Virus record (IMG/VR): IMGVR_UViG_3300028563_000068
Location: 1 to 24,574 of that record
Direction: 5' to 3' (one strand)
DNA length: 24,574 nucleotides
Source of the DNA: a virus
Program-made: the position numbers and the translations under genes
The notes under the pieces: model-generated
Database searches by the model: none
What the model saw: the letters and a program-made list of their open reading frames with translations, nothing else
Told to the model about the DNA's origin: nothing
Part shown: positions 1 through 6,941 of the stretch, piece after piece
Layout of the letters: the number at the start of each line of letters is the position of its first letter
Position numbering within the stretch: the first letter of the stretch is position 1

Positions 1-751
1 GGCTCTCGGCGCGTTGCTGTGCCCGGCTGCGCAGCTCCACGCGCTGGGCCGCGTCGAGGTACTTGAATTTTTCCGTATCGCCGAGGGCCGCCACCGCGGC
101 GCTCGGGTTGGCGCGGATCATCTCGCCGGCGAGCGAGGCATCGACGCGAGCGAGATAAGCCTTCTTGAACTGGCCGGCGCCCACCGCCGTCACGTTGCCG
201 GTGCGCACCGCGTCCTCGAGCTTTTTCGACACTTCGGCCTGGATCGACTGGCGCTCCTGGTCGGTTTTCGCGAACACACTGGCCGTCGCCATCTTGTCCA
301 GGTCGTCGGCCAGGCCGCTGCGGAACGTCTGGATTTCCTCGCCTCTCGCCTGCTGGCGCACCTGCAGCTGCATCGGCCGCATGATGGTGTTGAAGCGGAT
401 GTTGAAATTTTCCGCCGCGCGGCCAGGCAACCGCTCGGCCGCCGCCGTGCGCAGCTCGTTCGCCTTCTCCTGGAACTTTGCCTCGCGGCTCTTTGTGTCG
501 GGGTCCTGTTCCAGGTTGATGCGATGCTCGGCTAGCGTGTCCTGGGCCTTGGTCAGCTCGTCGGAGACTTGGCGCGCCTCGCGCGCCTGGGCCATGTGAT
601 CGACCACGTCGCCGAGCGCGCCCAGCCCCCTGCCGATGCCTTCCAGCGCGCCGGCGCCGCTGTTGATCGCCGCCGCGTCGAGGCTGCCGAGCTGCGGTTC
701 GCCGACCGAGACGACGCCGCCTTGCACCTGGGCGAATGGGATACGGCTCAT
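1..751 (-). CDS. Internal virion protein, N-terminal part (runs off left edge)
   Basis: An uninterrupted reading frame of 250 codons starts at ATG 751 and has no stop before the window ends, so the protein is larger than what is visible. The start overlaps the stop of the preceding gene as ATGA. The product begins MSRIPFAQVQGG and is mostly charged and helical, with long stretches such as the region around residues 75-130 rich in Ala, Glu, Arg and Gln; I see no signal peptide or membrane segment. In T7-like gene order the gene after internal virion protein B encodes the large core proteins (T7 gp15 and gp16) that form the ejected channel, sometimes with a lysozyme domain. That role here is inferred from position and composition. 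A tail-associated structural protein is the main alternative. Confidence 0.7.
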   Translation of the reverse strand, partial: MSRIPFAQVQGGVVSVGEPQLGSLDAAAINSGAGALEGIGRGLGALGDVVDHMAQAREARQVSDELTKAQDTLAEHRINLEQDPDTKSREAKFQEKANELRTAAAERLPGRAAENFNIRFNTIMRPMQLQVRQQARGEEIQTFRSGLADDLDKMATASVFAKTDQERQSIQAEVSKKLEDAVRTGNVTAVGAGQFKKAYLARVDASLAGEMIRANPSAAVAALGDTEKFKYLDAAQRVELRSRAQQRAES

Positions 752-1338
752 ACTGGCCTCGTGCCCTGGCTAAGCTCTTGGGCGACGCTCTGCCCGGTCG
801 GGCCGCTGTCGCCAGGCCCCAGCAGGTCGAGCTGGCCCGCGATCTTGGCGGCGCCGCCGAGGGTCGCGCCGATCGCCGCGCCGGTTCCGCGCGCCATGGC
901 CGCGCTGCCGGCCTGGTCCTGGTTGACCGCGCCCATACGTATCTGCCAGGCGCGTTCGTCGTGCTGGAACTTGATCTGCTCGGCCTGGAACTCGTTTTCC
1001 TTGGCCTGCTGGTCCAGCAGCTCCAGCGGCGATCCCTGGCTGACATCGACGCCGTTGCCGGCCAGCGCCGCGATCGAGCGGCCCCGGTCGATCTGGCCCT
1101 GGCGCTTCTGGCGCAGGTAGGCCGTGATGCCCTGCTGCTGTTCCAGGTCCGCCCGGTTGCGCAACACGCCGGCGTTGACGCTGGCCTGCGCCTGGGCGGC
1201 CGCGCCGGCGCCGATCGCGCTGATCGCCGACACCGCCGTCGAGGCCACCGCCAGGCCAATGGCGACCTCCTCGATGCCGGTCCAACAGGCGCCGAAGCGA
1301 GGAAGGTGGACGCCATAGGCGGCGTTTCCAAATTTCAT
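748..1338 (-). CDS. Internal virion protein B-like (T7 gp14 position)
   Basis: The product is 196 aa, the same length as T7 gp14. It has a hydrophobic Ala/Gly-rich stretch near residues 26-50 (VAIGLAVASTAVSAISAIGAG), then a polar helical region with many Gln, and a second Gly/Ala segment near residues 150-165. T7 gp14 is an internal core protein that enters the host envelope during DNA ejection, and a hydrophobic N-terminal part suits that role. The start at ATG 1338 overlaps the previous stop (ATGA), and the 3' end overlaps the next gene the same way. The call rests on position, length and this hydrophobic profile, not on a recognised motif. Confidence 0.65.
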   Translation of the reverse strand: MKFGNAAYGVHLPRFGACWTGIEEVAIGLAVASTAVSAISAIGAGAAAQAQASVNAGVLRNRADLEQQQGITAYLRQKRQGQIDRGRSIAALAGNGVDVSQGSPLELLDQQAKENEFQAEQIKFQHDERAWQIRMGAVNQDQAGSAAMARGTGAAIGATLGGAAKIAGQLDLLGPGDSGPTGQSVAQELSQGTRPV

Positions 1339-1856
1339 CGCAGCAGCTCCGGGCACCAGGCGGCGTGACAGGCGCGCTCCAGCTCGTAGAGCGCGATCGC
1401 CACGACGGGCGGCTCGTCGAACTTCGGGACCTGGTGGACGTAGCGCAGCATCGGCACTGTCTCGCCGCCGAAACCCGTCGCCAGGCCGGTAAAGACGAAG
1501 CCCAGGCGTCGGATGAAGCGCAGCGCCTCGGCCCAGGTGGCACGCACGATCGCGCCGATCGTCCGCACGCCGCGCTCGTGCGCGAGCTGCATGCCGGCCT
1601 GGAGGGGACCGGCGACGCGGCGCCAAACGGCCGCCGGCGCCGCCTCGCGCTTCCAGAAAAAGGCGAGGCCATCGCCCCGCACGACCTCGACGATGCCGCC
1701 GATCGCCAGCAGCTCCTCGCCGTCCCAAAGCGTGCGCACCGCCGCCGGGCTCTGCTGGTGCGCCAGGCGCGCCATTTCCCAGCAGCCGCGCACATGCGGC
1801 GTATCGCCGGCGTCCGCCGGTCGCTCGGGATTGCTCCAGGGGCGCAGCTCGATCAT
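1335..1856 (-). CDS. GNAT-fold-like virion protein (internal virion protein A position)
   Basis: The 173-aa product has the look of an acetyltransferase fold: an early WDGEELLAIGGIVEV beta pair, a strand ending GLAFFW, a helix-rich centre, then GVRTIGAIVR and ALRFIRRLGFVFTG, the usual strand-helix-strand with the RLGF turn typical of GNAT proteins. The canonical acetyl-CoA loop (Q/RxxGxG/A) is not obvious, so enzymatic activity is doubtful. It lies exactly where T7-like phages carry gene 13 (internal virion protein A), between tail tube B and internal virion protein B. ATG 1856 overlaps the end of the upstream gene by 4 nt. Structural use of a degenerate GNAT fold is my preferred reading; a real acetyltransferase is possible. 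Confidence 0.6.
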   Translation of the reverse strand: MIELRPWSNPERPADAGDTPHVRGCWEMARLAHQQSPAAVRTLWDGEELLAIGGIVEVVRGDGLAFFWKREAAPAAVWRRVAGPLQAGMQLAHERGVRTIGAIVRATWAEALRFIRRLGFVFTGLATGFGGETVPMLRYVHQVPKFDEPPVVAIALYELERACHAAWCPELLR

Positions 1857-4249
1857 GGCTGCACATGCGGCGCGTAGGCATGCGCGACCAGGAGCTGGAC
1901 GTTGAGCGGCATCGGCCGGGTCTGCCGCACGGCATACTGCGGCTCGCGCGTCCATTCGCCGGCGGTCTGCAGCTGCTTGATGCCGCTGGTCGGCGTCGGC
2001 GGCCGCATCGGCGTCGCCGCCTCGCCGGCCTTGTAGGTAAGGACTGGCTCCCAGCGCACCTTTTCGTCCTCGCGCTCGGGCACGCTCGCAACCTGGCCAC
2101 CTACCGAGTTGAGGACACGCAGCTTGATTTCGTTGACGCGGCCCCAGCGTCCCTGGCCGATCACTGGCTGCGGCCCGAGATCGACCGGCAGGCTGACCAT
2201 GATGCCGACATAGGGGAAGCCGACGCGGACCTCCCAGCCCGGCACGTCCAGGTCGATCGCGCCGTTGACCACCAGCTTGGGCGCCAGCACGTTGCCGTCG
2301 CTTACGGCCGTCACATAGAGCCCTTCGGCATGATCGAGGCCGGTCACGCGCTTGACCGTGAGGCCCCACGATCCGCTCCAGATCGCGTTGCCGCTCTTGA
2401 ACGCCTGGCGGATGCTGCACACCGCCTCGGTCGGCGAATTGACGGCCGTTATCGCCGCGACGCCGGTGCGCCATACCGGCTGGCCGCGCAGCGTGGGGTC
2501 GCGATCGAGCCAGCGCGCCTTGATGAAGTCGCCGACATTGGCGCCGGTGAAGGCGAACCCGCCGCTGACGTTCGACAGCTTGAACAGCACGCCGTCGCCG
2601 ACCTCGGCCTGGCCAGGCGTCAGGTCGGCCGTGGGCGTGTTGTCGAGCTTCTGGCTGCAGTCGAGCCAGCACTGGTTCTCGGCCGGCGTGAACCACAGCG
2701 CCGGCCGGCCCATGCGCTCGATCGTGCGCAGCGTGCGGCCCGGCAGCTCGCGCTTGACCACCGCCCACAGCTCGTCGTGGGTCGGGCCGACCAGGGTGCA
2801 AATGCTGAGGACCTGCGGCTCGTCGGCCGACGGGTTCGCCATGACGCCGTCGCTGTCGAGCTGATCGTCGAGGGCCGGCACGCCCAGCACATGGCGATGC
2901 CAGCCCAGGACGTTCTCCTTGGGCTCGTAGATCGCGCCGGCCAGCTGGTCGTTGCCGCGTATCGTCCAGATCGTGCCGAGCGGATTGGCCTGCCAGGCGA
3001 GCCCCTGGAAGCCGGGACTGTCGGGCGCCAGCCAGGCCATGTGGCTGGCCAACAGCGTCAGGTTGTCGGCGCCGTAGTTGGCGAACCGAATGTCGTAGAC
3101 CAGCGAGCGAATGTTGAGGCCGTAGCGATCGACGAACACCACGGCCGCGCCGGTGTTGATCGGCTCGATGCCGGCCTTGGCGCCGTCCGGCGAGATCGGC
3201 TTTTGCCACACTTGCGTCGGCGTGATCGCGACGCCGGTGCTGTCGCCCGACACGCGGTTCTCGCCGCCGCCGGTCAGCGCGATCAGGTCGTTGCTGACGC
3301 CGAGGCCGACGACGCGATCGACGCCCTCCTGGCCGAGCGCGTAGGCGTAGGCGCCGTCATCGGTCAGCGGATCGCGCGGCGCGAAGTCGTCGAAACCGGC
3401 GATCGCGCTGCCGTCGATGCGGTCGGGGATCGCCGCCGGGCCGCCCAGGACCAGGCGCTGCTCGTGGATGCGCGCCGCCTTCGGCCAGCCGAGCCGGTTG
3501 CTGTAGAGGCCCAGGCGCCAGTCGGTGTAGTCGGCCGCACCTGGCGCGGCGCCAGCCTGCGCCGTGGCAACGACATGGGTTTTGTCTGTGACCGTCTTGA
3601 TGATGAACCAGGCCCAGTTGCTGCCGCCGACGTTGAGCCGGATCAGCCGGCCCTCGTCGCCCGCGCCAAAGGGTTCCTTGCCCGCCGCCCAGCCCACCGC
3701 CTCGATCGGATAGTCGCTGCCAGTCGGCGCCGAGACGCGCAGGATCAGCGTCGTGTCGGCGTTCTCCTTGCCGTAAGGACCGTCGATCAGCGAGAACACG
3801 GAGAACGTCCACGTTTCCAGGTCGTGGCGCTGGATCGTGAAAATTCCCCGGTTCTCGTGGACGATGAACAGGAAGTCGGCCGACTGGCAGTAACCCAGCA
3901 GGTCCAGCTCGTCGGCGGGAAACGGCGTCACCACTTCGACCGGCAGGCCGGTGGCGGGATCGGCGACCTGGCCCAGCGTGTGCCAGAAGCGGGCGTAGAG
4001 TTCGCCCAGCTCGATCACGTTGCCCTGCTCGTCGGAGAAGCGGAACCGCCGCAGCAGGCAGTCCTTGCCGGTGTCCTTGGGAAAGCCCATCAGCTCAAAG
4101 CCGGGCCGAAACGTGTACATGCCCGTCGTCGTCAGCAGGAAATTCTCCAGCCGCACACAGCCGTTGCCGTACCGCGCCGTGTCGGGCCGGCCCCAAAAAT
4201 CGGGCGACACTTCGCCAGCGGTAAGGTTGGTCAGGCCGACGTTCGGCAT
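1853..4249 (-). CDS. Tail tubular protein B (tail nozzle), T7 gp12-like
   Basis: The 798-aa product is close in length to T7 gp12 (794 aa) and follows the smaller tail tube gene, as in T7. The N-terminus (PNVGLTNLTAGEVSPDFWGRPDTARY, then LENFLLTTTGMYTFRPGFE) is the typical opening of podovirus nozzle proteins: an xGExSP motif followed by a Cys/Asn-Phe-hydrophobic strand and an RPG turn. The rest is beta-rich with many Trp-Thr-Gly strands, as expected for a propeller-type nozzle. ATG 4249 sits behind a GAGGTGAT ribosome-binding site, 4 nt after the stop of tail tubular A. The protein would form the distal tube through which DNA leaves the virion. Confidence 0.85.
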   Translation of the reverse strand: MPNVGLTNLTAGEVSPDFWGRPDTARYGNGCVRLENFLLTTTGMYTFRPGFELMGFPKDTGKDCLLRRFRFSDEQGNVIELGELYARFWHTLGQVADPATGLPVEVVTPFPADELDLLGYCQSADFLFIVHENRGIFTIQRHDLETWTFSVFSLIDGPYGKENADTTLILRVSAPTGSDYPIEAVGWAAGKEPFGAGDEGRLIRLNVGGSNWAWFIIKTVTDKTHVVATAQAGAAPGAADYTDWRLGLYSNRLGWPKAARIHEQRLVLGGPAAIPDRIDGSAIAGFDDFAPRDPLTDDGAYAYALGQEGVDRVVGLGVSNDLIALTGGGENRVSGDSTGVAITPTQVWQKPISPDGAKAGIEPINTGAAVVFVDRYGLNIRSLVYDIRFANYGADNLTLLASHMAWLAPDSPGFQGLAWQANPLGTIWTIRGNDQLAGAIYEPKENVLGWHRHVLGVPALDDQLDSDGVMANPSADEPQVLSICTLVGPTHDELWAVVKRELPGRTLRTIERMGRPALWFTPAENQCWLDCSQKLDNTPTADLTPGQAEVGDGVLFKLSNVSGGFAFTGANVGDFIKARWLDRDPTLRGQPVWRTGVAAITAVNSPTEAVCSIRQAFKSGNAIWSGSWGLTVKRVTGLDHAEGLYVTAVSDGNVLAPKLVVNGAIDLDVPGWEVRVGFPYVGIMVSLPVDLGPQPVIGQGRWGRVNEIKLRVLNSVGGQVASVPEREDEKVRWEPVLTYKAGEAATPMRPPTPTSGIKQLQTAGEWTREPQYAVRQTRPMPLNVQLLVAHAYAPHVQP

Positions 4250-4253
4250 CCCA

Positions 4254-4841
4254 TCACCTCGGGATGAAACCGCCGCCGAGGCGGGATCTGATGAAGCTGT
4301 CGGGCGCCACCCGCTTGATGACGCCGGCGCGGCCGTTGTCCGTCTTGGCGGCGGCCAGCGCCTTGTCCAGGTCGTCGCTACACCGCTTGCGGATCGCCTC
4401 GCTCGCCTCGATCGGCGTGCAAATCTTGTAGGCCAGCAGCGCGCCCAGGTAGGCGCAGAAGTAGGCCGAGAAGCGGCCGATGTCGCTGCCGCGCATGACG
4501 CCGATCAGCGTCACGCTCGGCTGGTTGGTCGTGATGCAGCCTGGCCATTCGTCGAAGTCGTCGCGCGGCCGTATCTCGAACACGCGCACGCAATCGGACG
4601 GCATGACGAAGGCGAACCGCCGGTCGGGATCGGGGTTGTCAGCTGCCTGCTTGGCGGTCGGGTTCGCCCAGCTCTTGCGCGCGAACTTCCAGGGATGCGC
4701 GGCCAGCGCCTCCTCCAGCGCCAGCGGCCACATCGTCTGGATCGCTTCGGCCATGCGGCCAGGCGCCCCGTCGATCTGCTCGACGAACTCGCCGTTGTGC
4801 GCGGCGATGGCCAGGTTGGCGATGTCGGACTTGGTTGCCAT
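4254..4841 (-). CDS. Tail tubular protein A (tail gatekeeper), T7 gp11-like
   Basis: The 195-aa product matches T7 gp11 (196 aa) in length and position. The sequence starts MATKSDIANLAIAAHNGEFVEQID and continues with EAIQTMWPLALEEALAAHPWKFARK, the helix-W-helix arrangement common in podovirus tail adaptor proteins, where a conserved hPW(N/K)FA(R/x)k segment follows the first long helices. Later parts hold a short beta insertion (FAFVMPSDCVRVFEI) and a C-terminal helix pair. The protein should form the ring that joins portal to nozzle. It follows an 83-nt spacer containing a large stem-loop, so it may be translated from a processed or separately controlled transcript segment. Confidence 0.85.
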   Translation of the reverse strand: MATKSDIANLAIAAHNGEFVEQIDGAPGRMAEAIQTMWPLALEEALAAHPWKFARKSWANPTAKQAADNPDPDRRFAFVMPSDCVRVFEIRPRDDFDEWPGCITTNQPSVTLIGVMRGSDIGRFSAYFCAYLGALLAYKICTPIEASEAIRKRCSDDLDKALAAAKTDNGRAGVIKRVAPDSFIRSRLGGGFIPR

Positions 4842-4857
4842 GGTCAGCTCGCTTGAG

Positions 4858-4918
4858 CTGCAGGTGCGGCGACGCGGAGGAAGGGACTAACCAACTCCGC
4901 GCCGCCGCTGCCCTGCAG
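4858..4918 (-). other. Large stem-loop between cement-like gene and tail tubular A
   Basis: The two arms 4866-4879 and 4895-4908 pair over 14 positions with one A/C mismatch (GCGGCGaCGCGGAG against CTCCGCGcCGCCGC), leaving a 15-nt loop. Two CTGCAG copies at 4858-4863 and 4913-4918 could extend the stem. No T-run follows on the minus strand, so a simple intrinsic terminator is unlikely. A smaller hairpin (CAGCTC-GCTT-GAGCTG, 4845-4860) overlaps one edge and would compete with it. RNA processing or stability is inferred. Confidence 0.6.
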
Positions 4919-4924
4919 ACCAGG

Positions 4925-5359
4925 TCAGGCCCGCAGGACGTTCCAGTGAAGCCGGAACTTGGCGCCGACCGTCGGCGCGCCGCCGCCGATCGTCACCTGC
5001 AGCTCGCGGTCCTGGGTCAGCACGTAGCCCAGGATGCCGTTGACGCGGGTGCTGCTCTGGCCCGCCGCGTTGGCGGCGATCGCCGCCGAGTAGCGGCCGG
5101 CCGAGCCGTCGTCGCCGAGCTGCAGGGTGACGCCGGCGCCCATGTTGTCGAAGTCGAGGGCGAAGCCGATGAAGCGGTCGCCCTTCTTCAACGCCTTGCT
5201 CGGCCCCATGATGACGATGTCGTTTTGTGCCGCGCCATTGGGCACCACGAACTCGTCATAGAAAGAGGCCATCTTGCCGCCGCCGTCGCCGTTGGAAATC
5301 GGCGTCGGCGCGGTGCCCGGCTGCGAGGCCAGGTTGTTCGTACCACGTTGAGTTGCCAT
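4925..5359 (-). CDS. Capsid cement/decoration-like protein
   Basis: The 144-aa product has a Gly/Asn/Thr-rich N-terminal tail of about 30 residues, then a compact beta-rich domain (FYDEFVVPNGAAQNDIVIMG; GDRFIGFALDFDNMGAGVTLQLGDDG; a closing RELQVTIGG...KFRLHWNVLRA). This suggests a small jelly-roll that coats the shell. It directly follows the major capsid gene, where BPP-1 carries its cement protein (Bbp16), which is of similar size. The identity is inferred from position, length and beta pattern. ATG 5359 has a strong AAGGAGA site 6-7 nt upstream. Stem-loops lie on both sides of the gene, suggesting separate dosage control of capsid and cement messages. A head-fibre protein is the alternative. 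Confidence 0.6.
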   Translation of the reverse strand: MATQRGTNNLASQPGTAPTPISNGDGGGKMASFYDEFVVPNGAAQNDIVIMGPSKALKKGDRFIGFALDFDNMGAGVTLQLGDDGSAGRYSAAIAANAAGQSSTRVNGILGYVLTQDRELQVTIGGGAPTVGAKFRLHWNVLRA

Positions 5360-5385
5360 GTCTGTCTCCTTGGAGGGTCGTTGAA

Positions 5386-5416
5386 CGACCGCCGGGCGTT
5401 CAGCGTCCGGCGGTCG
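5386..5416 (-). other. Stem-loop after the major capsid gene
   Basis: The perfect 10-bp arms CGACCGCCGG (5386-5395) and CCGGCGGTCG (5407-5416) can be extended inward by three further pairs, one of them G-U, with a 5-nt loop. It sits 12 nt past the capsid stop and about 27 nt before the cement-like start. The downstream minus-strand sequence lacks a T-run. It could protect the capsid mRNA 3' end, act as a partial terminator or be a ribonuclease site. Confidence 0.65.
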
Positions 5417-5428
5417 CCCGAGCGCGCT

Positions 5429-6361
5429 TTAGGGCGCGGTCGTGATGCACTTGATGGCGACGACGCCGCGATCGAGGCGCCGCGCGGCGCCGCAATCCAT
5501 TTCGGTGGTGATGTCCCACTCGCGCTTTTCGCCGTTCCACCACACGTCGCCGGTGATGCCGCCAGGGGTCCAACGGCGGATCGCGCCCTTGACACCCATC
5601 AGGACGGTGCGCGTGTTGGCGCCGCCGGTGCCGTCGCCGGCGCCATAGGTCAGCATGCGCTGGCTGAGGTTGCCGTCCTCGTCGTAGAGGTCGCCGATGC
5701 GGTAGAAATCGACGAGGCCGTACCGCTTCACGATGCCCTTATCGCGCACCATTTCGGTCGAGTAGTCGCGGCTCGACACCTGGAGGACGTTCTTGAACGT
5801 CTCCTCCTCGGCCTCGGTCCACAGGCACCAGATACGATCGTCGCGCTTCATCTGGCCGTACCGCTGCAGGTAGGCCACCGCGTCGTCGTACTTCGACAGG
5901 GTGAACCCCGCGTTGCCGTCAGCGAGCGTGCCGGCACCGGGAAAGTTGTTGGCCGTCGAGAAGGTCTTGCCCGAGTAGGCAACGGCCGTCGCTGCGGTGA
6001 TGAGGATTTGATCCTTCTGCCGCTTCGCTGCCGCGACCTGGCTCTGCGCGATGCCGCTGGTCGGATCGACACGCATGCGGAGCTTGTCCGACGTATCGAC
6101 GGCAACCTGGTTGTAGTACGGGTCGCTGAACACCCAGCGGCGCCGGGTGTTGACCTGGGACTTGGTCAGGTCGGTGTTGCGCGTGTCCTTGCGCCGCATC
6201 GTCGTGACGCCAAAGAAGTCCTCGGACTTGCTCTCGACGCCGCTTTCGCTGTCCTCGATGCAGAGGCCCTCGGTGATGGCCTCCTCCTGCTGCGCCCAAA
6301 GCTCGATCGACTCCGAATACTTCGAGGTCATCGCATTGGCGAGCTCTTGCTGCTGGCTCAT
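5429..6361 (-). CDS. Major capsid protein
   Basis: The 310-aa product is of HK97-fold size. It begins MSQQQELANAMTSKYSESIELWAQQEE, without a long prohead arm. The middle carries a substrate-like segment (NTRRRWVFSDPYYNQVAVDTSDKLRM), and the C-terminal half has strands around DRIWCLWTEAEEETFKNVL and WNGEKREWDITTEMDCGAARRLDRGVVAI, a pattern I associate with BPP-1-type phage capsid proteins, where a late D-x-x-x-G-A-x-R-x-D-x-x-G-V segment forms part of the shell axial domain. Position after the scaffold and before a cement-like protein supports the call. The gene is isolated by a 253-nt leader and a 69-nt trailer, both with stem-loops, in contrast to the overlapping genes around it. Confidence 0.85.
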   Translation of the reverse strand: MSQQQELANAMTSKYSESIELWAQQEEAITEGLCIEDSESGVESKSEDFFGVTTMRRKDTRNTDLTKSQVNTRRRWVFSDPYYNQVAVDTSDKLRMRVDPTSGIAQSQVAAAKRQKDQILITAATAVAYSGKTFSTANNFPGAGTLADGNAGFTLSKYDDAVAYLQRYGQMKRDDRIWCLWTEAEEETFKNVLQVSSRDYSTEMVRDKGIVKRYGLVDFYRIGDLYDEDGNLSQRMLTYGAGDGTGGANTRTVLMGVKGAIRRWTPGGITGDVWWNGEKREWDITTEMDCGAARRLDRGVVAIKCITTAP

Positions 6362-6614
6362 TGTCGCTTCGCTCCAAATCAGGTGAGCGAACCGAGTTCC
6401 GTATCTCTCCCGCTTTTCCGCCCCGGCCGACGCAGGAACCGCGCCCGGATTGCAAGTCTGGCAGAAGCCTTGCGGCCCCTGTTCTCGGCGTGTCGCGCGA
6501 CGCCTGGCACGGCCGCTTTACGTCTCGGCGCGACGTTCGCCTGGCTTCGATCGGCGGCTTGTGGCGGCCCGGCCGGATTGCCGGGCCGCCCTTCACCGTT
6601 CGGTCTGGCTCTGG
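6362..6614 (-). promoter_or_regulatory. 253-nt leader of the capsid gene with an 11-bp stem-loop
   Basis: No supported gene lies in this spacer. It contains a perfect inverted repeat, GGCGGCCCGGC (6563-6573) and GCCGGGCCGCC (6580-6590), with a 6-nt loop, on the side near the upstream gene. No U-tract follows in the minus direction. I could not find a convincing sigma-70 promoter, although a long leader before the most highly expressed virion gene is a natural place for one or for an RNA-processing site. The ribosome-binding site is a modest GGAG about 11 nt before ATG 6361. Confidence 0.5.
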
Positions 6615-6923
6615 CTAATCCCTGTTGCCGCTCCCGGCCTGGCGCAGCGACGCCGGACCCTTGCCGGCCTCCGCGCCCTCGCTGCCCTCGCCGCCCTCAG
6701 CGCCAACCTTGCCGGCATCGTCTGCCGGCTCGTGCTGTTGCTGCTGCGGCGGTGCCGGCCGCTGGTCGCGCCGGCCCGTCGTGACCCACATGAAAATCAT
6801 GTCGGCCACCTGCTCGATGTTGTGGCCACGGCCGGTCAGCTGCGCCTGGCGCAGCGCCATGTCCATGCAGTAGAGCCGGATTTCGGCGGCGCTAAGTCCG
6901 CCCTTCAGTTCGCCTGGCTTCAT
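6615..6923 (-). CDS. Hypothetical 102-aa protein between scaffold and capsid
   Basis: I do not recognise the family. The first 50 residues form a compact helical domain (GGLSAAEIRLYCMDMALRQA, then NIEQVADMIFMWVTTG). The second half is a disordered tail of Gln, Pro, Glu and Gly (QQQQHEP, then repeated EG/EA units). ATG 6923 has a good GGAAAGGGA site, and the gene begins 19 nt after the scaffold stop. Position among head genes suggests a role in capsid assembly or a regulator of it, but nothing in the sequence fixes this. The acidic low-complexity tail resembles those of scaffold-associated proteins. Confidence 0.6.
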   Translation of the reverse strand: MKPGELKGGLSAAEIRLYCMDMALRQAQLTGRGHNIEQVADMIFMWVTTGRRDQRPAPPQQQQHEPADDAGKVGAEGGEGSEGAEAGKGPASLRQAGSGNRD

Positions 6924-6941
6924 CGTTCAGTCCCTTTCCTG

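Noticed and set aside
1865-4267. An 800-aa open frame on the plus strand opposite tail tubular protein B
   Set aside because: It mirrors the real gene on the minus strand and arises from high-GC codon use. The minus-strand product has recognisable nozzle features and a ribosome-binding site, while the plus-strand product is Arg/Asp/Gly/Ala-rich without motifs.
6563-6590. Stem-loop before the capsid gene as a classic intrinsic terminator
   Set aside because: The stem is strong enough, but no T-run follows on either strand, and the late operon continues with essential genes. RNA processing or a leader structure is the better reading.
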